Positions 16,641-26,719 of a stretch of DNA of 64,000 nt are shown here, piece by piece (position 1 is the stretch's first letter; each line of letters starts with the position of its first letter). The notes beneath the pieces are model-generated. The model was not told where the DNA came from, searched no databases, and saw nothing but the letters and a program-made list of their open reading frames with translations. The DNA is from Sphingobium sp. Ant17 (GTDB lineage: Bacteria; Pseudomonadota; Alphaproteobacteria; Sphingomonadales; Sphingomonadaceae): assembly GCF_000588875.1 (NCBI RefSeq), contig NZ_JEMV01000001.1:34709-98708 (forward strand), read 5' to 3'. The translations under genes and the position numbers were made by a program.

Positions 16641-18671
16641 ATGACCCAAGCCAATCCCCTGCTCGACAGCCGCCTGCATCCCCAGTTCGGCGCCATCCAC
16701 CCCGACCATGTCCTGCCCGCCGTGGAAAGTGCGATCGCCACCCACCGCGCGGCCATGGCCCAATGCGCCCAGGCGAAGGGTTTTGCCGCCGTCTTCCTGG
16801 CCAAGGAAAGCGCGGACGCGGCCCTATCGCGCATATGGGGCACGGTCGACCATCTGATCGGCGTGACCAACAGCCCCGAACTGCGTGCCGCCCATGGGGA
16901 AGCCCAGCCGCTGATCCACAGCTATTTTGCCGAGGTTGGACAGGACCGGCCGCTTTATGATGCGCTGGCCGCGATCCCGACCGAGGGACTGGACGAAGGG
17001 CAAGCCCGCGCACTGACGCTGACGCTGCGCGGCTTCGAATTGTCGGGCGTCAGCCTGGATGGGGAAGATCGCGCCGCCTTTGCCGCCAATAGTGTCGAAC
17101 AGGGGCGACTAGCGACCGAATTCGCCAATGCAGTCATGGACGCGACCGAAGCCTGGACGCTGCACCTGACCGACGACACGCGTCTCGCAGGTGTGCCGCA
17201 GAACGATCAGGACGCGATGGCGCGCGCCGCTCAGGCGAAGGGACTGGAAGGCTGGCTGGTCGATCTTCACGCGCCATCGGTGCGCGCGATTACCGCCTTT
17301 GCACAGGACCGCGACCTGCGGCGCACCGTGTACGAAGCCTATGGCACCCGCGCCTCCGATCAGGGACCGCAGGCGGGCCAGTTCGACAATGGCGACCGGA
17401 TCGCGCAATTGCTGGCCTTGCGGCAGGATGCGGCGCGCTTTCTCGGCCATGCCGATGCGGTGGCGCTGTCGCTCTCGACCAAGATGGCGCGCGACGGGGA
17501 GGAGGTCGATGCTTTCCTTATCGATCTGGCGCAACGGGCGCGCCCGCGCGCGCAGGAGGAATTGGCCGAACTGGCTGCCTTTGCCCGCGATCATCTCGAC
17601 ATCGCGACCATCGAGCCATGGGACGTGGCCTATGTGACCGAGCATATGCGCCGCGCGGTGCATGCGGTGGACGAAGCGGAAATCCGCGCGCATCTGCCGC
17701 TGGCGCGTGTGCTTGACGGGTTGTTCGCGTTGGTCACCGATCTGTTCGAACTGGAGATCCGCGCTGCCGATGGCGACGCCCCCGTCTGGCATCCCGATGT
17801 GCGTTATTTCACGCTGCATCGGGCGGGCGAGGCAGCACCCGTCGCCGCGCTTTATTGCGACATGTTTGCGCGTGCGGGCAAGCGCGGTGGCGCGTGGATG
17901 GACGTGTGCCGTCCCCGTCTGCGCGAAGCCGACCGGGAACAGATGCCGATCGCTTATCTGGTGTGCAATTTCGCCAGCGGCGGCGCGGATCGTCCGGCCC
18001 ACCTTACCCATTCGGATATGGTCACCCTGTTCCACGAAATGGGCCATTGCCTGCATCATCTGCTGACGCAGGTGGACCTGCCCTCGATCGGCGGCATATC
18101 CGGAGTCGAATGGGATGCGGTGGAACTGCCGAGCCAGTTCCTGGAGAATTTCGCCTGGGAGCCCGCCATGCTGCGCCGGGTTTCGGCGCATGAGACGAGC
18201 GGCGCGCCGCTGGACGAGGCGATGATCGGCCGCATGCTCGCCGCGCGCCGCTTCATGGGCGCGCTCGCTTTGCTGCGGCAGGTGGAGTTCGCCCTGTTCG
18301 ACCTGCGCCTGCATCTGGCAGCGGCGCAGCCCGATGGTCCCTCCGCGCAGCAAGTGCTGCAGGCGGTTCGACAGGAAGTGGCGGTCATCCACCCGCCCGA
18401 ATGGCATCGCTTCGCCCATGGCTTCAGCCATATCTTCGCAGGCGGCTATGCGGCGGGCTATTACAGCTATTTGTGGGCCGAACGCCTGTCCGCCGATGCC
18501 TTCGAGGCCTTTGCCGACGAGCGCGCCGACCGCGCCGCCTTGGGTGGCCTGTTCCGCGACCATGTGCTGGCACGGGGCGGATCGCGGCCCGCGCTCGACA
18601 ATTTCGTCGGCTTCCGGGGCCGCGAGCCGGATTCGGCCGCGCTGCTGCGGGCGCTGGGCCTGGCCGCATGA
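16641..18671 (+). CDS. M3-family oligopeptidase (oligopeptidase A / PrlC-like)
   Basis: Cytoplasmic zinc metallopeptidase of 676 residues that degrades short peptides, including cleaved signal peptides in studied bacteria. The zinc site [10 protein letters not shown] (HExxH) lies at about residue 470, with the downstream Glu in [16 protein letters not shown]. The C-terminal [20 protein letters not shown] substrate-binding strand is intact. GGGCAAGGGC precedes ATG 16641; a longer upstream frame runs through the end of the fghA gene and is rejected. The stop overlaps the next start (ATGA), so the peptidase and the PLP enzyme are translationally coupled. Confidence 0.92.
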   Translation: MTQANPLLDSRLHPQFGAIHPDHVLPAVESAIATHRAAMAQCAQAKGFAAVFLAKESADAALSRIWGTVDHLIGVTNSPELRAAHGEAQPLIHSYFAEVGQDRPLYDALAAIPTEGLDEGQARALTLTLRGFELSGVSLDGEDRAAFAANSVEQGRLATEFANAVMDATEAWTLHLTDDTRLAGVPQNDQDAMARAAQAKGLEGWLVDLHAPSVRAITAFAQDRDLRRTVYEAYGTRASDQGPQAGQFDNGDRIAQLLALRQDAARFLGHADAVALSLSTKMARDGEEVDAFLIDLAQRARPRAQEELAELAAFARDHLDIATIEPWDVAYVTEHMRRAVHAVDEAEIRAHLPLARVLDGLFALVTDLFELEIRAADGDAPVWHPDVRYFTLHRAGEAAPVAALYCDMFARAGKRGGAWMDVCRPRLREADREQMPIAYLVCNFASGGADRPAHLTHSDMVTLFHEMGHCLHHLLTQVDLPSIGGISGVEWDAVELPSQFLENFAWEPAMLRRVSAHETSGAPLDEAMIGRMLAARRFMGALALLRQVEFALFDLRLHLAAAQPDGPSAQQVLQAVRQEVAVIHPPEWHRFAHGFSHIFAGGYAAGYYSYLWAERLSADAFEAFADERADRAALGGLFRDHVLARGGSRPALDNFVGFRGREPDSAALLRALGLAA

Positions 18672-19732
18672 GCGGTGGGGTGTCGCGGGACTGGCTGGCC
18701 GAGGCGATAAGGCGGATCGAGGCGGATTATAACCGCTCCGCCGACACCCACCTCATCCGCCTGCCCCTTCCGCGTCACCCCGGCATCACCCTCTATCTGA
18801 AGGACGAAAGCTCGCACCCGACCGGCAGCCTCAAGCATCGGCTTGCGCGCTCGCTGTTTCTCTATGCGCTGTGCAACGAATGGATCGGGCCGCAGACGAC
18901 GGTGATCGAGGCCTCATCCGGCTCGACCGCCGTGTCCGAAGCCTATTTCGCCAAGATGCTGGGGTTGCGCTTCATCGCCGTCGTACCGGCCTCCACCGCC
19001 GCGCCCAAGCTCGACGCGATCCGCTTTCAGGGCGGCGAAATCCATGCCGTCGATGATCCCCGCACCGTCTATGCCACCGCCCAGCGACTGGCGCAGGAGA
19101 CGGGTGGCCATTATCTCGATCAGTTCACCTATGCCGAGCGCGCGACCGACTGGCGCGGCAATAATAATATCGCGCAGAGCATCTTCACCCAGATGGCGCA
19201 GGAAGAATATCCCATTCCCAGCTGGATCGTCTGCGGCGCCGGGACGGGTGGCACGTCGGCGACGATCGGCCGCTTCATCCGCTACGAACGGCATGCGACC
19301 CGCCTGTGCGTCGCCGATCCGGTCAACTCGGTCTTTCACCGCCACCATGCCGACCCGTCGGTCACGACCCTGCCCGAAGGCTGCGCCGCGCGGATCGAGG
19401 GCATTGGGCGGCCCCGCGTCGAGCCGAGCTTCATCCCCTCGGTAATCGACCGGATGATCGCGGTGGAGGATGCGCAGTCGATCGGCGCGATGCATGCGCT
19501 GGCGGGGATATTGGGCCGCCGCGTCGGGGGATCGACCGGCACTAACATCTGGGCCTGCCTGGCGATCGCCGATGACATGGCGCGGGGGGGCGAACAGGGG
19601 AGTATCGTGACCCTGTTGTGCGACAGCGGCGACCGCTATGGTTGCACCTATTATGATGCCGATTGGACGCGCGGCCATGGCATAGCGTGGCAACCATTTG
19701 CCGCTGCGATCACCGGACGGATGACGTCCTAA
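18668..19732 (+). CDS. PLP-dependent cysteine synthase-like protein
   Basis: Fold-type II PLP enzyme of 354 residues. The PLP lysine lies in [15 protein letters not shown] (Lys at about 58), the Asn-type cofactor loop appears as [20 protein letters not shown], and the phosphate-binding glycine loop as [15 protein letters not shown]. These match the cysteine synthase/cystathionine beta-synthase superfamily, but the sequence diverges from CysK and CysM: the substrate loop reads SSGST rather than TSGNT, and a [15 protein letters not shown]-terminus is present. A cysteine desulfhydrase or similar eliminating activity is possible. It is coupled to the upstream M3 oligopeptidase by a 4-base overlap, suggesting amino-acid scavenging after peptide hydrolysis. 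Confidence 0.85.
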   Translation: MSGGVSRDWLAEAIRRIEADYNRSADTHLIRLPLPRHPGITLYLKDESSHPTGSLKHRLARSLFLYALCNEWIGPQTTVIEASSGSTAVSEAYFAKMLGLRFIAVVPASTAAPKLDAIRFQGGEIHAVDDPRTVYATAQRLAQETGGHYLDQFTYAERATDWRGNNNIAQSIFTQMAQEEYPIPSWIVCGAGTGGTSATIGRFIRYERHATRLCVADPVNSVFHRHHADPSVTTLPEGCAARIEGIGRPRVEPSFIPSVIDRMIAVEDAQSIGAMHALAGILGRRVGGSTGTNIWACLAIADDMARGGEQGSIVTLLCDSGDRYGCTYYDADWTRGHGIAWQPFAAAITGRMTS

Positions 19733-19799
19733 GCCCGGTTGGCGACGGACCGTGTGACAGGACCATTGCCGTCAGCGGCAGGTTGGCCGATAGGGAGAT

Positions 19800-20486
19800 A
19801 TGACAAACGCATTACAAAGCGGCCCCGGCGCGCTTGATCGCATACAGCAGAATTTTCTCGCCAAGGCCGAACGACGCCTCCTTACCTGGCTGTGTAGCCG
19901 GATGCCACAATGGGTTACGCCCGACCGTCTGACATTGGCCGGGGTTATCGGTGCCATGATGACCTTTGCCGGCTATGTGGCCAGCAATTGGGGGCCGGAC
20001 TGGCTGATCCTGGCGATCATCGGTTATGTCGTGCAATGGTTCGGCGATTCAATGGATGGCAGCCTGGCGCGGTTCCGGCATATCGAGCGGCCATCCTACG
20101 GCTATTTCATCGACCATAGCTGCGACGGGTTGGTGACGCTGCTGATCCTGGCGGGTATCGGGCTTAGCCCCTTCGTCACGATGGACGTGGCGATGGTAGC
20201 CCTGGCGGGTTATCTGCTGTTGTCGATCCACGCCTATCTTTCCGCCCGCGTGCTGGGCGAGTTCAAACTCTCCTATCTGTCGGCCGGGCCGACCGAATTG
20301 CGGCTGATGCTGATCGGCCTGACCATCATGATGATGACGCTGGGCTATGGGCCGGGCCTGTTCGGGCGCTGGTCGGGCTTCGACATCTTCGTCGGCGCGG
20401 TCGGCGGCCTGCTGATCATCCTGTTCATCGGCCAGACGCTGATCACCGGACGGCGGCTGGCGCATAAGGACGCAGGGCTGCTCTAG
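19800..20486 (+). CDS. CDP-alcohol phosphatidyltransferase family membrane protein
   Basis: Integral membrane enzyme of 228 residues with the family's catalytic signature intact: DGSLARFRHIERPSYG, then FIDHSCD, at about residues 85-110, fitting Asp-Gly-x2-Ala-Arg-x8-Gly-x3-Asp-x3-Asp. About six hydrophobic segments follow or flank it (for example LTLAGVIGAMMTFAGYVA, then LLIILFIGQTL). The family transfers a phospho-alcohol from a CDP-linked donor. The acceptor here cannot be named; phosphatidylglycerol, phosphatidylcholine or inositol-type synthases are all possible. GATAGGGAGAT ends at the ATG. Its stop overlaps by 4 bases with the convergent maiA gene. Confidence 0.87.
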   Translation: MTNALQSGPGALDRIQQNFLAKAERRLLTWLCSRMPQWVTPDRLTLAGVIGAMMTFAGYVASNWGPDWLILAIIGYVVQWFGDSMDGSLARFRHIERPSYGYFIDHSCDGLVTLLILAGIGLSPFVTMDVAMVALAGYLLLSIHAYLSARVLGEFKLSYLSAGPTELRLMLIGLTIMMMTLGYGPGLFGRWSGFDIFVGAVGGLLIILFIGQTLITGRRLAHKDAGLL

Positions 20487-21121
20487 GGGCGATCGGCGTC
20501 GGGCTGCTGGTCGGGGTGGGCCTGCGCGACGGGGGCGAGTGCCGACAGGCGCGCACCGATTGCACGGATCAGCGGGAAGGGCTGCACATCGACGTCGAAG
20601 CGATGGGCGGCATAAAGTTGCGGCAGCAGGAAACAGTCGGCCAGGCCTGGGCTGTCGCCGAAGGCGAAGTCGCCGCCGTGGCGCGCAATCTGTTCCTCCA
20701 GCGCAGCAAAGCCTTCGCTGATCCAATGGCCGATCCAGGCGGATATCTGATCGGGGGTCGCCGCGAAATCACCGCGTAGCCGGTCGAGGACACGCAGATT
20801 GTGGAGCGGGTGAATGTCGCACGCGACAAGCGCCGCCATGCCGCGCACCACTGCGCGATCGAACGTCTTAGCGGGCAGTAGCGGCGGGTTGGGATATTCC
20901 TCGTCTAGCCATTCGATGATCGCGCTGGACTGGGTGAGGACGCCGTCCGGGGTTTCCAGCGCGGGGACCAGCGCTTGCGGGTTGAGCGCGCGATAGGACG
21001 GGGCGCGATGCGCGCCGGTGCGCAGGTCGTGGGCCGTCTGGCGACAGTCCAGCCCCTTAAGCGCCAGCGCGATGCGGACCCGGTAGGAAGCGGTCGATCG
21101 CCAATAGCCATGCAGGATCAT
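20483..21121 (-). CDS. maiA: Maleylacetoacetate isomerase (zeta-class glutathione transferase)
   Basis: Glutathione transferase of 212 residues that isomerises maleylacetoacetate to fumarylacetoacetate with glutathione as cofactor. The N-terminal thioredoxin-like half starts GYWRSTASYRVRIALALKGL, the zeta-class Ser-rich glutathione site, followed by LVPALETPDGVLTQSSAIIEW at about residues 50-70. The C-terminal helical domain has the conserved DCFLLPQLYAAHRF. ATG 21121 is 5 bases downstream of the fahA stop. The hmgA-fahA-maiA order completes the homogentisate pathway to fumarate and acetoacetate. Confidence 0.92.
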   Translation of the reverse strand: MILHGYWRSTASYRVRIALALKGLDCRQTAHDLRTGAHRAPSYRALNPQALVPALETPDGVLTQSSAIIEWLDEEYPNPPLLPAKTFDRAVVRGMAALVACDIHPLHNLRVLDRLRGDFAATPDQISAWIGHWISEGFAALEEQIARHGGDFAFGDSPGLADCFLLPQLYAAHRFDVDVQPFPLIRAIGARLSALAPVAQAHPDQQPDADRP

Positions 21122-21126
21122 GCCCG

Positions 21127-22413
21127 TCAGCCTTTCGCCGGCAGGATGCGGGCGCGGCATTCGCCAAAGCCGATGGACGCAAAGCCGTCACGCTGCGCGG
21201 TCGCGGTGAGGATCACTTCGTCGCCATCCTCCAGGAAGGTGCGCTGTTCGCCCGATGGCAAGGTGATCGGTTCCGCGCCGCCACGGCTGATCTCCAGCAA
21301 GCTGCCATAGGCGTTGCGGTCGGGACCGGAAATGGTGCCGGTGCCGAGCAGGTCGCCGGGCTGGAGGTTGCAGCCGTTCGAGGCATGATGGGCGACGATC
21401 TGCGCGGGTGTCCAATACATGTTCGATGAGGGACCGTGGCTGAGCGCGAAGTCCGGCAGCCCCTGATCGCGCATGCGGGCGGTGGACAGAGTGACGCTAA
21501 GGTCGAGCGCGAGAGCACCGCCCGCCTGATCCTGCTCGTCCCAGAGATAGGGCAAAGGCTTGGGGTCAGCGGCATCCCGTGCTGGCTGCGCAGTGCGGAA
21601 AGGGGCCAGCGCTTCGGGCGTGATGACCCAGGGCGATATGGTGGAATGGAAATTCTTGGCGAGGAAGGGACCGAGCGGCACATATTCCCACGCCTGAAAA
21701 TCGCGAGCCGACCAGTCGTTGAGCAGGCAGAAGCCCGCAATATGATCGGCGGCCTGGCCGATCGGGATCGGTTCGCCGAGGGCGTTGCCCTCCCCGATCC
21801 AAAGGCCCAATTCGAGTTCATAATCGAGCCGTCGGGTCGGACCGAAGCGCGGTTCGCTATCCTGTAGTCCCTTCGTCTGGCCGGAGGGACGGACAACGGG
21901 GACGCCGGAAGGGCGGATCGAGGAGGCGCGGCCATGATAGCCGATGGGGACATATTTATAATTGGGCAGCAGCGGATTGTCGGGGCGAAATAACTGGCCG
22001 ACATGGGTGGCGTGATGGATGCCGACATAGAAGTCGGTATAGTCGCCGATCGTCACTGGCAGGTGGAGTGCGCAGGCATCCATCGCGTGTAGGGCAGGTT
22101 CGACCGCTGCCTGAAACGCCAAATCGGACAGCGAAGCGGACACTGCTTTGCGTAATTCGCGCCGGAGGACGGTTGGCAGGGCGAAGAATGTGTTGAGGCG
22201 GGTTTCGTTCAGCGCGGCCTGTAAGTCAGTCGGCAGAATGTCAATTATTTCTCTTATATCAAGGATATAGTCGCCAATCGCGACGCCCGCGCGTGGGCCG
22301 CCGTCGGGTGGCGAAAAGATGCCGAGCGGTAAGTTTTGGATCGGGAAGGCGGCATGGCCGTTCGCGCTGGTGACCCAGCTTTGCAGGTCGGCGGCGTGGG
22401 TGTGATCGGTCAT
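21127..22413 (-). CDS. fahA: Fumarylacetoacetase
   Basis: Enzyme of 428 residues, the usual size for full-length fumarylacetoacetase, which hydrolyses fumarylacetoacetate to fumarate and acetoacetate. Visible blocks are [20 protein letters not shown] (substrate and catalytic His), [12 protein letters not shown], the metal-binding [12 protein letters not shown] segment, and [19 protein letters not shown]. The C-terminal [20 protein letters not shown] is intact. The ATG at 22413 overlaps the hmgA stop as ATGA, which argues for translational coupling and rules out the longer frame reaching 22464. Confidence 0.95.
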   Translation of the reverse strand: MTDHTHAADLQSWVTSANGHAAFPIQNLPLGIFSPPDGGPRAGVAIGDYILDIREIIDILPTDLQAALNETRLNTFFALPTVLRRELRKAVSASLSDLAFQAAVEPALHAMDACALHLPVTIGDYTDFYVGIHHATHVGQLFRPDNPLLPNYKYVPIGYHGRASSIRPSGVPVVRPSGQTKGLQDSEPRFGPTRRLDYELELGLWIGEGNALGEPIPIGQAADHIAGFCLLNDWSARDFQAWEYVPLGPFLAKNFHSTISPWVITPEALAPFRTAQPARDAADPKPLPYLWDEQDQAGGALALDLSVTLSTARMRDQGLPDFALSHGPSSNMYWTPAQIVAHHASNGCNLQPGDLLGTGTISGPDRNAYGSLLEISRGGAEPITLPSGEQRTFLEDGDEVILTATAQRDGFASIGFGECRARILPAKG

Positions 22414-23723
22414 GCGGCGTCCTTGTCTGTGGGTAGCTGGGCCTTGTTGAAGCCATCCCAGCACTGGTCATAGTCGGGCTGGGCGAAGGGGGCTTGCGCG
22501 GCGAACTTTGTGGCGCGGAAGGGGAAGCGGCTTTCGACCATGAAGGCCATGGTGGCTTCGATCTTGTGCGGGGCCAAGGCGGCGGTGATGCCCGCTTCAT
22601 AGCTGGCGCGGTCGGGGCCGTGGCTGGCCATCTGATTGTGCAGCGATGCGCCACCGGGCGCGAAACCGCCTGCCTTTGCGTCATAGGCTCCTGTTATCAG
22701 GCCCATAAATTCGCTCATGACGTTGCGGTGAAACCAGGGCGGGCGAAATGTCTCTTCCGCCACCATCCAGCGCGGCGGGAAGATGACGAAGTCGCAATTG
22801 GCGGTGCCCGGCGTGTCGCTGGGGCTGGTGAGGACGGTGAAGATGGACGGGTCGGGATGGTCGTAGCTGACCGTGTTGATCGTGTTGAAGCGGCGCAGGT
22901 CGTAACGACAGGGCGCGAGATTGCCGTGCCAGGCGACGACATCGAACGGGCTGTGCGGCAGGCGGGTCGAGCAAAGCTGACCCTGGAATTTCTGGATCAA
23001 GTCGACCGGCGCGTCGACATCCTCGAACCAGGCGACCGGCGTTTCGAAATCACGCGGATTGGCGAGGCCGTTCGATCCGATCGGGCCAAGGTCGGGCAGG
23101 CGGAAGGCCGCGCCGTAATTTTCGCAGACATAGCCGCGCGCGCTCGGCTCCAGCAATGCGACGCGGAAGCGCAGGCCGCGCGGGATGAGCGCGATCTGGA
23201 GCGGGGCGACGTCGAAGCGGCCGAGTTCGGTGATGAGGCGGATGGCCCCTTCCTGCGGCACGATCAGCATTTCGCCATCGGCGTTGAAGAAGGCACGGCC
23301 CTGCATCGAGCGGTTGCAGGCGTAGAGATGCACCCCCTGCCCCATGCCCGCCGCGACATCGCCATTGCCGCAATAGGTGACGAGGCCGTCGAGGAAATCG
23401 GTTGGGTCGGTCGGGATCGGCAGCGGATCCCAGCGCAGACGATTGGGGGATGGCGGCAGGTCGGTGAAGGGCGCGGACCGGAGGCGATCAGCCCCTGCCC
23501 AGGGTCGATAGGCACCATGTTGCGCGGTGGGGCGCAGACGGTAGAGCCAGCTGCGGCGATTTTCGGCGCGCGGCGCGGTGAAGGCGGTGCCCGATAGCTG
23601 TTCGGCGTAGAGGCCAAAGGGCACCTTCTGCGGCGAATTGCAGCCGACCGGCAGCGCGCCGGGCACCGCCTGCGTCGCGAAATGATTGGCAAAGCCGGTC
23701 ATCATGTCGTCGCTTGCACGCAT
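22410..23723 (-). CDS. hmgA: Homogentisate 1,2-dioxygenase
   Basis: Iron(II) ring-cleaving dioxygenase of 437 residues that opens homogentisate to maleylacetoacetate. Iron ligands are recognisable near [18 protein letters not shown] (His and Glu) and [12 protein letters not shown] (His), with the active-site histidine in [15 protein letters not shown]. The N-terminal [20 protein letters not shown] is typical. The start is uncertain between 23723 and an ATG at 23705; an AGGGG almost touches the first. It is divergent from a MarR regulator, and a palindrome lies between them. No 4-hydroxyphenylpyruvate dioxygenase is encoded in the window, so homogentisate must be made elsewhere. Confidence 0.95.
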   Translation of the reverse strand: MRASDDMMTGFANHFATQAVPGALPVGCNSPQKVPFGLYAEQLSGTAFTAPRAENRRSWLYRLRPTAQHGAYRPWAGADRLRSAPFTDLPPSPNRLRWDPLPIPTDPTDFLDGLVTYCGNGDVAAGMGQGVHLYACNRSMQGRAFFNADGEMLIVPQEGAIRLITELGRFDVAPLQIALIPRGLRFRVALLEPSARGYVCENYGAAFRLPDLGPIGSNGLANPRDFETPVAWFEDVDAPVDLIQKFQGQLCSTRLPHSPFDVVAWHGNLAPCRYDLRRFNTINTVSYDHPDPSIFTVLTSPSDTPGTANCDFVIFPPRWMVAEETFRPPWFHRNVMSEFMGLITGAYDAKAGGFAPGGASLHNQMASHGPDRASYEAGITAALAPHKIEATMAFMVESRFPFRATKFAAQAPFAQPDYDQCWDGFNKAQLPTDKDAA

Positions 23724-23743
23724 TCCCCTACCCTCTCCGGCTT

Positions 23744-23763
23744 ATGGTTTCCTTTGCAACCAT
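23744..23763. promoter_or_regulatory. Inverted repeat, candidate MarR-family operator for hmgA
   Basis: ATGGTT (23744-23749), an 8-base spacer and AACCAT (23758-23763) form a palindrome with the GGTT/AACC core. It lies between the hmgA start and the divergent MarR gene, where an autoregulated MarR repressor would bind. Confidence 0.5.
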
Positions 23764-23804
23764 CATAGGCCTTGCCGAATTGGTGTCAAATGTTACTATA
23801 TTCC

Positions 23805-24281
23805 ATGTCCACTGCTACGCTCATACTCGACCATTTCCTGCCCTATCGATTGTCCTTCACCGCCAATCTGGTGAGCGACGCGGTGGCGAGCGCCTATCAG
23901 GCGCTGTTCGGACTGCGCATTCCCGAGTGGCGGGTGATCGCGGTGACGGCCGAGAGCGCGGACGGGATCACGCAGCAGGCGATCGGCCTCAAAACACGGA
24001 TGGACAAGGTGACGGTGAGCCGCGCGGCCAGGAGCCTGATCGCGCGCGACCTGATTGCGCGCATGCCCCATGCCGCCGATCAGCGGTCGCACTTGCTGGT
24101 TCTGACGAATGACGGAAAAGCGCTGTATGAGGCCGTGGTCCCCAAGGCGCTGGCGCTGGAGCAGGAGATTTTCCGTCACTTCGCCAAGGGCGAGTTGGAC
24201 CAGTTCGCGGCGATGTTGCGCCGGATCGATGCGATCGTGCTGAATGGTGATTTCGCGGCAGATCCCCAGTCGGGCGATTGA
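23805..24281 (+). CDS. MarR-family regulator, probable regulator of the homogentisate operon
   Basis: Winged-helix regulator of 158 residues. The recognition region reads IPEWRVIAVTAESADGITQQ followed by IGLKTRMDKVTVSRAARSL (about residues 40-80), and the wing RMPHAADQRSHLLVLTNDG. ATG 23805 is chosen over 23772 because the MarR domain begins shortly after it. It is divergent from hmgA-fahA-maiA across a short region carrying a 20-bp palindrome. MarR proteins commonly repress aromatic-acid operons and release DNA on binding the substrate. Homogentisate or an upstream intermediate is therefore the expected inducer, which is inference. Confidence 0.87.
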   Translation: MSTATLILDHFLPYRLSFTANLVSDAVASAYQALFGLRIPEWRVIAVTAESADGITQQAIGLKTRMDKVTVSRAARSLIARDLIARMPHAADQRSHLLVLTNDGKALYEAVVPKALALEQEIFRHFAKGELDQFAAMLRRIDAIVLNGDFAADPQSGD

Positions 24282-24319
24282 CGATGTCAAATGCGACCAT
24301 CCTGCCTGGCCATGGCCTG

Positions 24320-24697
24320 TCAGGCGCGCACAAGCAGCCATATCGCCGCCAATAATCCGAACGTCGCGGCAATCAGGCTCCATGCCATGAGGCGGATCCG
24401 CACGGATTGCAATGCCGCGACGCTATGCGAATCCAGCCGTCCCTTGATGCGACAGGCGCGACGTTCCGCCGAGATAAATATGAAGATCGCGATCAGCAAA
24501 AATGTCGATGCGATGCTTTTCGACACCCAGGCCGGATCGACCGCATCGAACAATGCATGAAAGCCGAGCGCGATACCCACCGATGCCATGCCGGTGCGGA
24601 TCCAGCTGGCGAAGCTGCGTTCGTGCGCAAGCAAGGTTCGATCCTCGGCGAGGTCGGTGCGGTCCTGCGCCAAATCGCCCTTGTCGGACGCGCTCAT
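24320..24697 (-). CDS. DUF202 family membrane protein (YidH-like)
   Basis: Small protein of 125 residues with the DUF202 opening RTLLAHERSFASWIRTGMAS (about residues 20-39) and three predicted membrane segments (SVGIALGFHALFDAV, SIASTFLLIAIFIFISAE, LMAWSLIAATFGLLAAIWLL). The family's function is unknown. Its start overlaps the stop of the upstream DUF421 gene (ATGA), so the two are coupled. Confidence 0.85.
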   Translation of the reverse strand: MSASDKGDLAQDRTDLAEDRTLLAHERSFASWIRTGMASVGIALGFHALFDAVDPAWVSKSIASTFLLIAIFIFISAERRACRIKGRLDSHSVAALQSVRIRLMAWSLIAATFGLLAAIWLLVRA

Positions 24698-25209
24698 GCG
24701 GCGACGCCCTTGACCATGGGAATGGCCGATCGCGAACCAACCTTGTCCATCGACACCACGCTGAAGCTGCCGTCAGTTTCCAGGACGACAGCGGCGACCA
24801 GGTCGAGGCCGCCAAAGCCCGCCGCGCGGACGGCAGAGAGGAGTTCCTCCTGCGTGACCCGCTCGTGCCGCAACGCGGCTTCATCCGGGACGCCGTTGTG
24901 CAACAAGGCTTTCGGTTCGGATTTGGCCAGATTTTCGACCCAGGAAAACCGCACGGACTTGGCGGCGATGAGATATTGCAGACCCACGAGCACCAAAAAG
25001 CCGACCACGCCCTCCGCCAGGGCGACGTCCTTGGACAGCAGGATCGTCGCCAAGGTCGATCCGAGCGCAACCGTCACGACCAGGTCGAAGGCGTTCATCT
25101 TCGCCAGGGTGCGTTTGCCGCTGATGCGCAAGGTCGTAACCAGTGCCAGATAGGCGGCCGCGCCCAATGTCATGACGCGCAGCAATTCGGCCCAGCTATC
25201 GAATATCAT
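24694..25209 (-). CDS. DUF421 family membrane protein (YetF/YcaP-like)
   Basis: Protein of 171 residues, the typical size. Two or three N-terminal membrane helices (LLRVMTLGAAAYLALVTTLR, then VVGFLVLVGLQYLIAA) lead to a cytoplasmic tail with the conserved ALLHNGVPDEAALRHERVTQ and EELLSAVRAAGF. The RISGKRTLAKMNAFDLVVTV segment is a DUF421 hallmark. ATG 25209 has AAGGAG 6-7 bases upstream, which decides the start over the longer frame. The biochemical role is unknown; relatives in Bacillus affect spore and envelope properties. It pairs with DUF202 in a two-gene operon divergent from the antiporter. Confidence 0.87.
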   Translation of the reverse strand: MIFDSWAELLRVMTLGAAAYLALVTTLRISGKRTLAKMNAFDLVVTVALGSTLATILLSKDVALAEGVVGFLVLVGLQYLIAAKSVRFSWVENLAKSEPKALLHNGVPDEAALRHERVTQEELLSAVRAAGFGGLDLVAAVVLETDGSFSVVSMDKVGSRSAIPMVKGVAA

Positions 25210-25323
25210 ATCCTGCTCCTTGCGGGCCGCCAATCGCTCCCCCCCAAGCCAACAAGCCGCGAGGCGCGACGTTCCATCGGCATCGAGGAGGAAACGCTTC
25301 GTCGCGCCAACCGTTAGGCGTTC

Positions 25324-26607
25324 ATGATTCATTTAGCTGCGCCTGAACCCTATATCCTCTGGCTGACCGGCGCGGGGGTTTTGATCGCCCTTGTCGCCTG
25401 GCTTCCGCTTGCGCTGCAGAAGTTGCCGCTGTCGCTGCCGATCATCTGTATCGGCATTGGCGCGGCCATTTTCTCCATACCCGCCGTGACGCTCCGGCCG
25501 ATGCCCTTCGACTATCCCGACATCACGGAGCGCTTTACCGAATTCGTGGTGATCATCGCCCTGATGGGGGCGGGGTTGAAACTCGATCGCGCGTTCAGTT
25601 GGCGGCGCTGGGGCGTGACGTGGCGGTTGCTCATCATCACCATGCCCATCAGCATTGCGGCGATCACCCTTCTTGGTGGCTGGGGGCTGGGACTGCCCTG
25701 GGCCGCTGCATTGCTGCTGGGTGCCAGCCTAGCCCCGACCGATCCTGTCCTGGCCGCCGATGTGCAGGTCGGGCCGCCAAAGACGGGCGAAGAGGATGAA
25801 GTGCGGTTCGGCCTGACGTCCGAAGCGGGCCTGAATGACGGGCTGGCCTTTCCCTTCGTCAATCTGGCATTAGCGCTCGGCCTTGCCGCCTCCGTCGGCG
25901 AGCCGTGGGCCCGGCAGTGGGTGTCGCACAGCGTATTGTGGGAAATCGGCGTCGGCGTGGTCGGTGGCTGGCTGATCGGCAAGATTTTCGGTTGGCTGAC
26001 CTATCATGTGCCGGCCGAAACGAAATTGTCAAAGACGGGCGATGGCCTGATTGCCATCGCCGCGACGTTCGTTTCTTATGGCCTGACCGAGATTGCCGAT
26101 GCCTATGGATTCCTGGCCGTCTTCGTCACGGCATTGACCCTGCGCCGGTCGCATCATGCGCATGATTTCAACCACGCCATGCACAATATCACCGAACAGA
26201 TCGAACGGCTGGCGATGATGGTGGTGTTGATCCTGCTGGGTGGAGCGCTTGCCAATGGGCTGCTCAGCGCGCTGCGTTGGACCGATGTGGCTGCCGCCGT
26301 CGCGATCATCCTGATCGTCCGCCCGGTGGCGGGCATGCTGGCGATGATCGGGTTTCGCGCGGCGTTGCCCGAGAAGCTGACTTTGGCCTTTTTCGGCATC
26401 CGTGGCGTCGGATCCTTCTACTATCTTGCCTATGGGCTCAATCATATGCCGCTGGATTCGGGCGAGCGGCTTTGGGCGATCGTCGGCCTCGTCGCTGTGC
26501 TGTCGATCCTGTTCCATGGGCTGACCGTGACCCCGGCGATGCGGCTGCTTGACCGGAACCGTGGGCGTGATCCCGATGCCGCAACGCCTGTGCCCGATGC
26601 GGTATGA
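25324..26607 (+). CDS. Na+/H+ (cation:proton) antiporter, CPA1/NhaP type
   Basis: Polytopic membrane protein of 427 residues with about 12 hydrophobic segments. The transport core is visible: LGASLAPTDPVLAADVQVGP (the TDP cation motif, about residue 138), then GLTSEAGLNDGLAFPFVNLA (the E-x-x-x-N-D ion-binding motif, about 170). A late FFGIRGVGSFYYLAY is typical of the family. It would exchange cytoplasmic Na+ or K+ for H+. The start ATG 25324 lies 114 bases from the divergent DUF421 start. No C-terminal regulatory domain is present. Confidence 0.92.
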   Translation: MIHLAAPEPYILWLTGAGVLIALVAWLPLALQKLPLSLPIICIGIGAAIFSIPAVTLRPMPFDYPDITERFTEFVVIIALMGAGLKLDRAFSWRRWGVTWRLLIITMPISIAAITLLGGWGLGLPWAAALLLGASLAPTDPVLAADVQVGPPKTGEEDEVRFGLTSEAGLNDGLAFPFVNLALALGLAASVGEPWARQWVSHSVLWEIGVGVVGGWLIGKIFGWLTYHVPAETKLSKTGDGLIAIAATFVSYGLTEIADAYGFLAVFVTALTLRRSHHAHDFNHAMHNITEQIERLAMMVVLILLGGALANGLLSALRWTDVAAAVAIILIVRPVAGMLAMIGFRAALPEKLTLAFFGIRGVGSFYYLAYGLNHMPLDSGERLWAIVGLVAVLSILFHGLTVTPAMRLLDRNRGRDPDAATPVPDAV

Positions 26608-26719
26608 TTGCGGCAGAAATAATCTGTATCAATCAGATTTTGGTTCGGCCGGTGCGGCCAATTTTGGAATCGAAACGTTATCGGGGCTGAAACGAACAGA
26701 CACTGAAATGGAATGCAGC

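Noticed and set aside
17109..18563. 484-codon minus-strand frame
   Set aside because: Lies wholly opposite the M3 oligopeptidase gene and shows no domain or signal; shadow frame.
24281..24320. GGCCATGGCC-centred inverted repeat between the MarR and DUF202 genes
   Set aside because: Short and imperfect beyond its core, no T-run; insufficient to call a terminator.
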